Shown here: one piece after another, positions 44,762 through 53,140 of the stretch
Numbering within the stretch: position 1 is the first letter of the stretch
How the letters are laid out: the number at the start of each line of letters is the position of its first letter
Source: Rubrivivax sp.
GTDB taxonomy: Bacteria > Pseudomonadota > Gammaproteobacteria > Burkholderiales > Burkholderiaceae_C
Direction of reading: 5' to 3'
DNA: 64,000 bases
Assembly: GCA_022843905.1 (NCBI GenBank)
Contig: JALHMT010000013.1
Coordinates: 1-64,000, forward strand
The notes under the pieces: model-generated
The model's input: the letters and a program-made list of their open reading frames with translations, nothing else
Databases searched by the model: none
What the model was told of the DNA's origin: nothing
Translations under genes and position numbers: made by a program

Positions 44762-46173
44762 CCCGCATCCTCCTGGTGCTGCGCGCGCGCTGGCTGCTGG
44801 CGCTGTTCGTGGCGCTGCTCGTGACGGGCCTGGCCGCCGGCATCACGGCCCTGCTGCCGCGCACCTACACGTCGTCGGCCGCGGTGGTGCTCGACGTCAG
44901 GTCGCCCGATCCGGTGGCCGGGCTCATCCTGCCGGGCATGGCGGTGTCGGGTTACATGGCCACGCAGGCCGAGATCCTGCAGAGCGAACGCGTCGCCCTG
45001 AAGGCGGCCGCCTCGCTGAGCGCGGCGCAGGTCGAGGCCTTCAAGGCGCAGTGGCTGCTGCAGACGCAAGGGCAGGGCGAGTTCTCCCCCTGGCTGGCCG
45101 GGAAGCTGGTGGACACGCTGGAGGTGCGGCCGACGCGCGAGTCCAACGTGCTGACGGTGTCGAGCACCACCACCGATGCCCGCCTGTCCGCCGACGTGGC
45201 CAACGCCTTCGTCAAGGGCTACATCGACATCACGCTGGACCTCAAGGTCGAGCCGGCGCGACAGTACAACAGCTTCTTCGACCAGCAGGCCCAGGTGCTG
45301 CGCGAGGGCCTGGAAGCCGCGCAGGCGCGCCTGACGGCCTTCCAGCGCGACAGCGGCATCACCGCCAGCGACGAACGCATCGACGTCGAGACCGCGCGCC
45401 TGGGCGAGCTGGCGACGCAGCTGGTGACCCTGCAAGGGGCGTCGAACGAGACCGGCAGCCGCGTCACCGAAGCGCAGGCCAGCCCCGACCGCATGCAGGA
45501 GGTGCTGGGCAATGGCGTGATCGCCGGCCTGACGGCCGACCTGGCGCGCCAGGAGGCCCGGCTCGACGAGATGCTGGCCCGGCTGGGTGAGCAGCACCCG
45601 CAGGTGCAGCAGCTGCGCGCCAACATCGAGCTGCTGCGCAGCCGGGTGAAGAGCGAGACGGCGCGCCTGGTCAGCAGCATCGGCGTCAGCGATTCGGTGA
45701 ACCGCTCGCGCACGGTGAAGGCGCGCGAGGCGCTGGAGGCCCAGCGCGGCAAGGTGATGCAGCTGCGCGAGCAGCGTGACCACCTGGCCGTGCTGGCCAA
45801 GGACGTGGAGAACGCGCAGCGCGCGTTCGACGCGGTCTACACCCGGCAGAGCCAGACCCGCGTGGAAAGCCAGCTCACGCAGACCAACGTGTCGGTGCTG
45901 AAGCAGGCCGTGCCCTCGCTGCGGCCGGCACGGCCGCGCAGCCTGCTCAACCTGGCGCTGGGCGCCACGCTGGGCGTGCTGCTGGGCCTGGGCGCGAGCC
46001 TGCTGCGCGAGGGCCTGCACCCGGTGCTGCGACACGACGACGACGTGCTGCTGGGGCTGGACCTGCCCCTGCTCGAGCGCGTGCCCGCGCTGCCGGTGAA
46101 GCGGCGTCGTGGCGGGCTGCGCCGGCGCTGGGCAGCCTGGCGCGGGTCGGGCCGTGCACCGGTTCCGGCCTGA
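44752..46173 (+). CDS. Chain-length determinant protein (Wzz/EpsF-like)
   Basis: The ATG at 44752 begins the first membrane helix (ILLVLRARWLLALFVALLVTGLAAGI) and gives 473 residues. Between this and the C-terminal helix (SLLNLALGATLGVLLGLGASLL) is a long periplasmic coiled-coil region (LREGLEAAQARLTAFQRDSGI, LARQEARLDEMLARLGEQHPQVQQL). This is the topology of polysaccharide co-polymerases that set polymer length together with Wzy. The kinase-type partner is separate and encoded directly downstream, as in EpsF/EpsG pairs. Confidence 0.88.
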   Translation: MALTRILLVLRARWLLALFVALLVTGLAAGITALLPRTYTSSAAVVLDVRSPDPVAGLILPGMAVSGYMATQAEILQSERVALKAAASLSAAQVEAFKAQWLLQTQGQGEFSPWLAGKLVDTLEVRPTRESNVLTVSSTTTDARLSADVANAFVKGYIDITLDLKVEPARQYNSFFDQQAQVLREGLEAAQARLTAFQRDSGITASDERIDVETARLGELATQLVTLQGASNETGSRVTEAQASPDRMQEVLGNGVIAGLTADLARQEARLDEMLARLGEQHPQVQQLRANIELLRSRVKSETARLVSSIGVSDSVNRSRTVKAREALEAQRGKVMQLREQRDHLAVLAKDVENAQRAFDAVYTRQSQTRVESQLTQTNVSVLKQAVPSLRPARPRSLLNLALGATLGVLLGLGASLLREGLHPVLRHDDDVLLGLDLPLLERVPALPVKRRRGGLRRRWAAWRGSGRAPVPA

Positions 46174-46186
46174 AGGAGCGACGACC

Positions 46187-47119
46187 ATGGCCGTGATCTT
46201 CCCCGCCACCCGACTCGCCGGTCCGCCGCCCGACAGCGCGCCGCGGCCCGACACCGCGACGCCGTCGGCACGCTATCGCGCGCTGGGCAGCCACCTGCGG
46301 GAGTCGGTACACCTCAGCGATGCCCAGATCGAGGAGATCCTGATCTGCCAGCGGCGCGACGGCCTGCGCTTCGGCGAAGCCGCGGTGCGTCTGTCGCTGG
46401 TCACGCGGGACCAGCTGCAGCAGGCGCTGGAGCGGCAGTTCGACTTCCCCGTGCCGACCGACGACCAGGCCGACACCGCCTCGCTGTCGCCCGAACTGGT
46501 GATGGCGCACCTGCCCTTCAGCCCCGCGGCCGAGCGCTTCCGCGCCCTGCGCAGCCAGCTGATGGACAGCGCCGACACCGAGCAGGCGGCCGGCATGCCG
46601 CGCCGCGCCCTGGCGGTGCTGAGCATGGGCCTGGGCGAAGGCAAGTCGGTGCTGGCGGCCAACCTGGCGGTGTCCTTCAGCCAGCTCGGCCTGCGCACCC
46701 TGCTGGTCGATGCCAACCTGCGCCGCCCCCGCGTGCATGCCCTGTTCGGGATCGAGCGGCCGGTGGGCCTCGGCGGCCTGCTGTGCGGCCGGCCCGGTGC
46801 CGCGATGTACGGCGTGCCCGGCCTGCCGCGCCTGTCGCTGCTGCCCGCCGGCGGCCTGCCGCCCAACCCGCTGGAGCTCATCGAGCGCCCGGCCTTCACG
46901 CTGCTGATGCACGACTGGCTGGAGAGCTTCGACCAGGTGATCGTCGACACCCCGGCCGCGGGCGCCTCGGCCGACGCGCGCGTGCTGGCCACGAAGTGCG
47001 GCGCTGCGCTGCTGGTGGCGCGTCCCGGGCGCAGCGCCATGGCGCCCTTGCAGAAGTTCGTGGCCGCCCTGCGCAGCGGCCCGGCGCGCGTGCGCGGCGT
47101 GGTCTTCAACGAGTTCTGA
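46187..47119 (+). CDS. Chain-length tyrosine-kinase-like ATPase (EpsG-type)
   Basis: ATG 46187 follows GAAGGAG and gives 310 residues. A ~90-residue N-terminal segment (SDAQIEEILICQRRDGLRFGEAAVRLSLVTRDQLQQALERQFDFP) resembles the N-domain of type II secretion ATPases. It is followed by a P-loop BY-kinase domain with MGLGEGKSVLAANLA, TLLVDANLRRPRVH and QVIVDTPAAG. The Tyr-rich C-terminal tail of Wzc/CapB is missing: the protein ends RGVVFNEF. Autophosphorylation in that tail is therefore not expected. It regulates polymerisation with the upstream Wzz-like protein. Confidence 0.87.
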   Translation: MAVIFPATRLAGPPPDSAPRPDTATPSARYRALGSHLRESVHLSDAQIEEILICQRRDGLRFGEAAVRLSLVTRDQLQQALERQFDFPVPTDDQADTASLSPELVMAHLPFSPAAERFRALRSQLMDSADTEQAAGMPRRALAVLSMGLGEGKSVLAANLAVSFSQLGLRTLLVDANLRRPRVHALFGIERPVGLGGLLCGRPGAAMYGVPGLPRLSLLPAGGLPPNPLELIERPAFTLLMHDWLESFDQVIVDTPAAGASADARVLATKCGAALLVARPGRSAMAPLQKFVAALRSGPARVRGVVFNEF

Positions 47120-47128
47120 GGCCAGGGC

Positions 47129-48265
47129 ATGCGCAGCGGTTCCGTCTCCCACCCCGGCGCCCACGCGGCAGCGCCGGGCCGCGGCGTGCCTGCCGGAGCC
47201 GCTGCGCGGGCCGGCAGCCGGGTGGCCGACATCGATGCGATGAAGGGTGCGGGCATCGCGCTGGTCGTCGTCGGGCACGCCTTCGTGGGCCTGCTGGCGG
47301 CGCGGCTGGCGCCCGCCGACGGCTGGATGGCCTGGACGCACTACGCGATCTACCTCTTCCACATGCCGCTGTTCTTCCTGCTGTCGGGACTGTTCGCGGC
47401 GCGGCGCCTGGCCGATGGACCGCCGCAGTTCCTGCGCTGGCTGCTGGTCGGCCTGGTCTGGCCTTATGTGCTGTGGAGCGTGCTGCAGCTGGGCGTGATC
47501 CATCTCGCGGGCGATGCCGTCAACGTGCCGCATGCGATGAGTGTCGAGCGCATCGTGGCCCTGCTGTGGCTGCCGGCCTCGCAGTACTGGTTCCTGCATG
47601 CGCTGGCGATGTTCCACGCGCTGGCCTGGGTCACCGGCCGCCTGGGCTGGCAGGCCGCCTGGCTGCCAGCGGCGCTGCTGATGCAGGCGGCGCTGGCCTG
47701 GCCGGCGTTCCGCGCCAGCATCTTCGGCAGCTACCTGCCCTATCTGGTGTGGTTCGCACTGGGGGCGGCGCTGACCGGCGCGCATTCGGCCACGTGGCTG
47801 CAGGCGCTGCGCAGCCGGCTGCAGGCCCTGCCGCAGGGCCGCTGGGCGGCGCTGGCCCTGCCGGCCGCTGCCGCGCTGCTCTTCGTGATGCAGGCCGAGG
47901 CGCTGCGCGCGCTGGACGTGCACTACAAGTCGGCCGCCACGCTCGGGGCGCAGGCCGCCGGCATCGTGATGGTGGTGCTGGCCTGCGCGCTGGCCGCACC
48001 GGCCGTGCAGGCCGCGCTGGCCTGGCTGGGCCGGCGCTCGATGGCCATCTTCCTGATGCACGTGATGGTGGTGGCCGGCTGCCGCATCGTGGTCATGAAG
48101 ATCGCGCCGGCCACGCCGGCCGAGGTGGTGCTCCTGCTGAGCACCACGCTGGGACTGCTGCTGCCTTGCTGGGCGGCGATGGCGGCGCAGCGCGCCGGAC
48201 TGTCGCAGTGGCTGGGCTTCGAACGGGCCCAGGTGGCGGGCGGCGGCGCGGAGGCTCGGCGATGA
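47129..48265 (+). CDS. Acyltransferase 3 family membrane protein
   Basis: The 378-residue protein has about ten membrane helices. Acyltransferase-3 features are visible: the N-terminal DIDAMKGAGIALVVVGHAFVG with the conserved His and YAIYLFHMPLFFLLSGLFAARRL. Such proteins transfer acetyl or succinyl groups to sugars, here probably decorating the polysaccharide repeat. The first ~30 residues are Ala/Gly/Pro-rich, so a later start is possible. Its stop overlaps the next ATG (ATGA). Confidence 0.85.
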   Translation: MRSGSVSHPGAHAAAPGRGVPAGAAARAGSRVADIDAMKGAGIALVVVGHAFVGLLAARLAPADGWMAWTHYAIYLFHMPLFFLLSGLFAARRLADGPPQFLRWLLVGLVWPYVLWSVLQLGVIHLAGDAVNVPHAMSVERIVALLWLPASQYWFLHALAMFHALAWVTGRLGWQAAWLPAALLMQAALAWPAFRASIFGSYLPYLVWFALGAALTGAHSATWLQALRSRLQALPQGRWAALALPAAAALLFVMQAEALRALDVHYKSAATLGAQAAGIVMVVLACALAAPAVQAALAWLGRRSMAIFLMHVMVVAGCRIVVMKIAPATPAEVVLLLSTTLGLLLPCWAAMAAQRAGLSQWLGFERAQVAGGGAEARR

Positions 48266-49710
48266 CCCCCACGCCCTTCCTGGCACTGCTGGCCTGGCCG
48301 GGCCTGTGGCGCAGCCCCGCGCAGGCGATGGCGCTGGCGCTGGTGTGCTGTGCCTTCGGTGCCACCGCCGGGGTGCTGCTGGGCTCGGGCTCGCCGGTGC
48401 TGCTGTCGGTGTGCGCCATGCTGCCGGTGCTGTGGCATGCGGCGCGCAGCACGCTGCGCGACGGGCCCGTGCTGCCGCCGGGGGCGCCGGCACTGGCGGC
48501 GCTGCTCGGCTGGGCGCTGCTGGTCACGCTGTTCGTGCCGCGCCTTTTCGAAGGCAGCACCGAGGTCATCGGCATCGTGCCGCGTGGCACGGGCATCGCC
48601 AACGACCTGGTGCCGCTGGCCGCCCAGCGCGGCAACCTCAACCAGCTGGCCTACCTGGGCTTCGCGCTGCTGGCCGTGCTGGCGGCGGCGCGGCTGCTGG
48701 ACAGCCCGCAGCGCCGCGCCCGCTTCGCCGACGCCTTGCTGGCCATGACCGGCGTGCACCTGTTCGTGACGCTGCTGCAGGCGCTGTACCTGTACGCCGG
48801 GGCACCCAACCTGCTGGATGGGCTGGCCAACGCCGGGTATGCGATCCACCTGGGCGGCAGCATCGGCGGGCTCAAGCGGTTGTCGGGGGGCTTCGCCGAG
48901 CCTTCGGGCTTTGCGGCGTTCACGCTGGTCGCACACGCGGTCTGCCGATCGCTCGCGAGGCAAGGCCACCGTGCGCCGCTGGCCTCGGCTCTCAGCGCCG
49001 GTTCGCTGGCCGCGCTGCTGCTGTCCACCTCGACCACCGGCTACGTCGGCCTGGCGCTGCTGTACGCCGGCTACGGCGCGGTGGCCGCGGGTCGCGCCCT
49101 GCTGCAGCCCAGGCAGCTGCGACTGGGCACGGCCGCCGCGCTCGGCTGGGCCGCCTGCGTGGTGGCCGTGACGGCGCTGCTGCTGTGGCCGGGGCTGCTG
49201 GACGGCATCCTGGGCCTGGCCGAGCGCACGCTGTTCGGCAAGCTCGACAGCGCCTCGGGGCAGGAGCGCAACTTCTGGAACGCACGCGCCTGGATCTCCT
49301 TCACCGACACCTTCGGCCTGGGCGTCGGCGTCGGCAGCACGCGGGCCTCGAGCTTCCTGCTCGTGCTGCTGTCCAACGTCGGCATCGTCGGCACCGCGCT
49401 GTTCGCGCTGTTCCTCTGGCAGACCGCCGGCCGCGCGCTGCGCTCCGGTGCATCGCGCCCGGCAGGCGCTGCCGACGCCAGCGGTTCGGCCGCGCCGATC
49501 GCGGCGGCGCACGGCATGCTGGCCGGGCTGGCCGCGGCCAGCGTGTCGGCCACGGTGTTCGACCTCGGCCTGCTGTTCTACCTGCTCGCCGGTGCCGCAT
49601 CGTGCGCGCCCGCCGCCGTCGCTGCGCGGCGTGCCCGTCCCGCGTCCCACCCTCTGGCCAGCCCCAGCACAGGCCCATCCCTCTGGACCGGAGCGCACCA
49701 TGTCCGCTGA
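48262..49710 (+). CDS. O-antigen polymerase/ligase-like membrane protein (Wzy-like)
   Basis: The 482-residue protein has roughly 10-12 membrane helices and a large loop in the middle (DLVPLAAQRGNLNQLAY, GLKRLSGGFAEPSGFAAF). Its C-terminal part reads RNFWNARAWISFTDTFGLGVGVGSTRASSFLLVLLSNVGIVG, resembling the Wzy_C/ligase-type region. Its place between the chain-length genes and the glycosyltransferases supports polymerisation of lipid-linked repeats in the periplasm. Sequence conservation in this class is low, so the call rests on topology and context. Confidence 0.75.
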   Translation: MTPTPFLALLAWPGLWRSPAQAMALALVCCAFGATAGVLLGSGSPVLLSVCAMLPVLWHAARSTLRDGPVLPPGAPALAALLGWALLVTLFVPRLFEGSTEVIGIVPRGTGIANDLVPLAAQRGNLNQLAYLGFALLAVLAAARLLDSPQRRARFADALLAMTGVHLFVTLLQALYLYAGAPNLLDGLANAGYAIHLGGSIGGLKRLSGGFAEPSGFAAFTLVAHAVCRSLARQGHRAPLASALSAGSLAALLLSTSTTGYVGLALLYAGYGAVAAGRALLQPRQLRLGTAAALGWAACVVAVTALLLWPGLLDGILGLAERTLFGKLDSASGQERNFWNARAWISFTDTFGLGVGVGSTRASSFLLVLLSNVGIVGTALFALFLWQTAGRALRSGASRPAGAADASGSAAPIAAAHGMLAGLAAASVSATVFDLGLLFYLLAGAASCAPAAVAARRARPASHPLASPSTGPSLWTGAHHVR

Positions 49711-50860
49711 GACCCCGCGCGACCCGGCGCCCACCGTGTACCTCAACGGCCGTTTCCTGACGCAGCCGGTGACGGGCGTGCAGCGTTATGCGCGCGAAGT
49801 GCTGCATGCAATGGACGAGGCGCTGGCCCTGGCGGTCGACCCGCCCCTGCGGCTGGTGCTGCTGACGCCGCCCGGCGCCACGCTGCCGCCCTTGCGGCGG
49901 GTGAGCGCGCGCGCGGTGGGCCGCCTGAACGGCCACCTGTGGGAGCAGACGGAGCTGCCCTGGTTCAGCCGCGACGGGCTGCTGTGGAGCCTGGCCAGCA
50001 CGGGGCCGCTGTTCAAGACCCTGCAGTCGATCACCGTGCACGACGCCGCGGTGGTGCGCATGCCGCACACCTACAGCCGCGCCTTCCGCTGGTGGTACCG
50101 CCTGCTGCTGGCCCGGCTGGGGCCGCGGCTGCCGCTGGTGATGTCGGTGTCGCGCTTCAGCGCCGGCGAGGCGATGGCCTGCTTCGGCGTGCCGGCCGGG
50201 AGGCTGCGCGTCAGCCTCGAGGGCTGGCAGCACACGCAGCGCATCGAGCCCGACACCGGCATCGTCGAGCGCCACGGGCTGGCCGGGCGGCCCTTCGTGC
50301 TGGTGGTCAGCAGCCCGACGCCGAACAAGAACTTCCAGGCCATCGTCGACGCGCTGGCCGCGATGGGCGCCGCCGCGCCGGTCTGCGTCGCCGTCGGCGC
50401 CGCCGACCCCGGCGTGTTCCGCGGCGCCCGGGCCGTCAGCGGCCTGCTGCACGTCGGCCGGGTCAGCGACGAACAGCTGCTGGCGCTGTACCGCGCAGCG
50501 ACGTGCTTCGTCTTTCCATCGTTCTACGAGGGCTTCGGGCTGCCGCCGCTGGAGGCCATGGCGCAGGGCTGCCCGGTGATCGCCTCCAACGCCTCGGCGG
50601 TGAAGGAGGTGTGCGGCGACGCGGCGCTGTACTTCGCGCCCGACCGGCCGGCCGAGCTGGCGGCGCGGCTGCTGCGCGTGCTGGCCAACCCGGCGCTGCG
50701 CCACAGGCTGTCGGCGGCCGGGCGTGAACGCGCCGACGGCTTCAGCTGGGCCTCGGCGGCACGCACCCACCTCGACGCCATGCTCGAACTGCTGGGCCGG
50801 CCGCAGGCGCGGCCTGCCACGGCCGGCCTGATGCCCGCGTTACCGAAGGGAACCCGATGA
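49700..50860 (+). CDS. Glycosyltransferase family 4
   Basis: ATG 49700 has GGAG upstream and overlaps the polymerase gene end; the product has 386 residues. It is a GT-B enzyme with N-terminal YLNGRFLTQPVTGVQRYAREVL and SVSRFSAGEA. The C-terminal donor site is FPSFYEGFGLPPLEAMAQGCPVIASNASAVKEVCGDAALYFAP. The pattern resembles mannosyl/rhamnosyltransferases of the WbaZ/MtfB kind, consistent with GDP-mannose and dTDP-rhamnose genes nearby. The exact sugar is inferred only. Confidence 0.87.
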   Translation: MSAETPRDPAPTVYLNGRFLTQPVTGVQRYAREVLHAMDEALALAVDPPLRLVLLTPPGATLPPLRRVSARAVGRLNGHLWEQTELPWFSRDGLLWSLASTGPLFKTLQSITVHDAAVVRMPHTYSRAFRWWYRLLLARLGPRLPLVMSVSRFSAGEAMACFGVPAGRLRVSLEGWQHTQRIEPDTGIVERHGLAGRPFVLVVSSPTPNKNFQAIVDALAAMGAAAPVCVAVGAADPGVFRGARAVSGLLHVGRVSDEQLLALYRAATCFVFPSFYEGFGLPPLEAMAQGCPVIASNASAVKEVCGDAALYFAPDRPAELAARLLRVLANPALRHRLSAAGRERADGFSWASAARTHLDAMLELLGRPQARPATAGLMPALPKGTR

Positions 50861-51783
50861 CGCTCTACGTGATCCTGGCCACACGCGGCCGCGCCGACTT
50901 CGTGGCCGCCCTCTGCCGCCGCCTGCTGCAGCAGGCCGTGCTGCCCGCGCGCATCGTCGTGGCCGGCACGCAGGAGAGCGACGTGGGCCCGGTGCGCCCG
51001 CTGGTGGCGCCGTCGCCGGTGCCCATCGACGTGCTGCTGTGCAGCGCGCCCGGCCTGTGCGCGCAGCGCAACACCGCGCGTGAACACCTGCTGGCGCTGC
51101 GCCGCAGCGAAGGCAGCACGGGCCGCTACGCGATGGTCTACCTCGACGATGACTTCGTGCCCGACGCCGGCTGGCTGGCGGCGTGCAGCGCCGCCCTGGT
51201 CGCCCATCCCGCCGCGGTGGGGCTCACCGGCCGCATGCTGGCCGATGGCGCGCACCTGAGTGCCGGACTCTCCGTGGCCGACGCCGAAGACTTCCTCACC
51301 GGCCGCCGGCCGCCGCTGCCGCACTGGAACGGCGGCACGACCGATCGCCGCGTGCACTGCGCCTATGGCTGCAACATGGTCTTCGTCGACCGCATCTGCG
51401 AGGCCTACCGCTTCGACGAGAACCTGCCGCTGTACGGCTGGCAGGAAGACCTGGACATGTCGACGCAGGCGCGGCGCCACGGCGAGATCCTCTTCGAGCC
51501 TCGATGCGTGGGCGTGCACCTGGGCGTGAAGTCGGGCCGCACCTCGGGCCTGCGCTTCGGCTATTCGCAGATCGCCAATCCGCTGTACCTCATCGCCAAG
51601 GGCACCATGGAGCGCAAGCGTGCGCTGCGCTTCGTCGTGCGCCACATGCTGTCCAACACCTTTCGCAGCCTGCGCCCGCACCCGCACGTCGACTACCGCG
51701 GCCGCATGGCGGGCAACCTGCTGGCCATGCGCGACCTGCTGCGCGGCCGTTGCCACCCGCGCCGCATCGAAGGGCTGATGTGA
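50857..51783 (+). CDS. Glycosyltransferase family 2
   Basis: The 308-residue protein has a GT-A fold start (LYVILATRGRADFVAALCRRLL) and the metal-binding motif in MVYLDDDFVPDAGW. The acceptor-side ED motif is in YGWQEDLDMSTQARR. It begins within the stop of the preceding gene (ATGA). It likely adds one sugar of the repeat unit using a nucleotide sugar in the cytoplasm. Confidence 0.82.
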   Translation: MTLYVILATRGRADFVAALCRRLLQQAVLPARIVVAGTQESDVGPVRPLVAPSPVPIDVLLCSAPGLCAQRNTAREHLLALRRSEGSTGRYAMVYLDDDFVPDAGWLAACSAALVAHPAAVGLTGRMLADGAHLSAGLSVADAEDFLTGRRPPLPHWNGGTTDRRVHCAYGCNMVFVDRICEAYRFDENLPLYGWQEDLDMSTQARRHGEILFEPRCVGVHLGVKSGRTSGLRFGYSQIANPLYLIAKGTMERKRALRFVVRHMLSNTFRSLRPHPHVDYRGRMAGNLLAMRDLLRGRCHPRRIEGLM

Positions 51784-51786
51784 ACC

Positions 51787-51862
51787 ACCCCCTACGCGCT
51801 TCGCGCGCCCCCTCAAGGGGGCAACGCCAGCGGACCGGCAGAGCCGGATCCGCGGCGTTCGC
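51787..51862. repeat. Dispersed GC-rich intergenic repeat, copy A
   Basis: The sequence runs CCCCCTACGCGCTTCGCGCG, then CCCCTCAAGGGGGC, then CCGGCAGAGCCGGATCCGCG, ending GCGTTCGCTTGG. Each block is itself partly self-complementary. The same order of blocks appears inverted at 63017-63181 and more loosely at 57402-57480. It looks like a REP-type element between genes of the cluster. Confidence 0.6.
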
Positions 51863-51867
51863 TTGGA

Positions 51868-51881
51868 TTGCATCGATGCAA
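51868..51881. promoter_or_regulatory. Perfect 14-bp palindrome before a glycosyltransferase gene
   Basis: TTGCATCGATGCAA is a perfect dyad 32 bp upstream of the ATG at 51914. It shares the TTGC-N6-GCAA arms with the dyad at 42845-42858 before the first cluster gene. It may mark an internal, co-regulated promoter. Confidence 0.4.
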
Positions 51882-51913
51882 GTGTCATCGTTGGTTTGCT
51901 TCGGGGGGGCGGG

Positions 51914-53140
51914 ATGAACGACATAGCCGCCATGCAGTCGACTCGACCGAACTTCAGCCACCTGAAGATCGCCATCGTGCACGAGTGGCTGTCCACCTGG
52001 GCCGGCAGCGAGAAGGTGGTCGAGCAGTGGCTGCTGCAGTACCCGCAGGCCGACCTCTTCACGGTGGTCGACTTCCTGCCCGACGCAGACCGCCACCACC
52101 TGCACGGGCGCACGCCCCGCACCAGCTTCATCCAGCGCCTGCCCGGCGCGCGCAAGCACTTCCGCCACTACCTGCCGCTGATGCCGCTGGCCATGGAGCA
52201 GCTCGACCTGTCGGCCTATGACCTCGTGCTGTCGTCCAACCACGCGGTCGCCAAGGGCGTGGTCACCGGGCCGTCGCAGCTGCACCTGAGCTACATGCAT
52301 TCGCCCATGCGCTATGCCTGGGACCTGCAGCACCAGTACCTGCGCGAGTCGGGCATGGAGCATGGCGTCAAGAGCCTGCTGGCCCGCGCGCTGCTGCACT
52401 ACCTGCGCGGCTGGGACGCGCGCTCGGCCAACGGCGTGGACGCCTTCGCCGCCAACAGCAGCTTCATCGCCCAGCGCGTGCTGAAGGTCTACCGGCGCAG
52501 CGCCACGGTGGTCTACCCGCCGGTGGACACCGAGCGCTTCCAGCCCTGGGCGCACAAGGAGGACTACTTCCTGGCGGCGTCGCGCATGGTGCCCTACAAG
52601 CGCATGCCGGTCATCGTCGAGGCCTTCGTCGGCATGCCGCAGCACCGCCTGGTGGTGGTGGGCGACGGGCCCGAGCTGCCGCGCGTGCGCGCGCTGGCCG
52701 AGGGCCACCCGAACATCGAGGTGCGCGGCTTCGTCGACGACGCCGAGCTGGTGCGCACCATGCAGCGCGCGCGCGCCTTCGTCTTCGCCGCCGAGGAGGA
52801 CTTCGGCATCGCCCCGGTCGAGGCCATGGCCTGCGGCACGCCGGTCATCGCCTACGGCCGTGGCGGCTCGCTCGACACCGTGATCGATGGCGTCACCGGC
52901 CTGCACTTCGGCGAACAGACGGCCGCCGCCGTGGCCGACGCCGTGCAGCGCTTCGTCGCCCACCCCGGCGCCATCGACGCCGCGGCCTGCCGTCGCCAGG
53001 CTGAACGCTTCTCGGTGGCGGCCTTCCGCGAGCGCTTCGGCGCCTGGGTCGAGCGCGAGTGGCAGATCAGGCACGGCCTGGCCGGGCGCCCGCTGCCGCA
53101 GCCCGTCGGCGTCGACGCCCTGTGGCCGGCCCGCACATGA
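51914..53140 (+). CDS. Glycosyltransferase family 4
   Basis: ATG 51914 follows a GGGGCGGG stretch and gives 408 residues. N-terminal IAIVHEWLSTWAGSEKVVEQWL and middle SYMHSPMRYAWDLQHQYL are characteristic of a WbaZ-like mannosyl/galactosyl transferase subgroup. The donor site is FVFAAEEDFGIAPVEAMACGTPVIAYGRGGSLDTVIDG. It starts a second translationally coupled run of genes (51914-57398) after the intergenic repeat. Confidence 0.87.
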   Translation: MNDIAAMQSTRPNFSHLKIAIVHEWLSTWAGSEKVVEQWLLQYPQADLFTVVDFLPDADRHHLHGRTPRTSFIQRLPGARKHFRHYLPLMPLAMEQLDLSAYDLVLSSNHAVAKGVVTGPSQLHLSYMHSPMRYAWDLQHQYLRESGMEHGVKSLLARALLHYLRGWDARSANGVDAFAANSSFIAQRVLKVYRRSATVVYPPVDTERFQPWAHKEDYFLAASRMVPYKRMPVIVEAFVGMPQHRLVVVGDGPELPRVRALAEGHPNIEVRGFVDDAELVRTMQRARAFVFAAEEDFGIAPVEAMACGTPVIAYGRGGSLDTVIDGVTGLHFGEQTAAAVADAVQRFVAHPGAIDAAACRRQAERFSVAAFRERFGAWVEREWQIRHGLAGRPLPQPVGVDALWPART

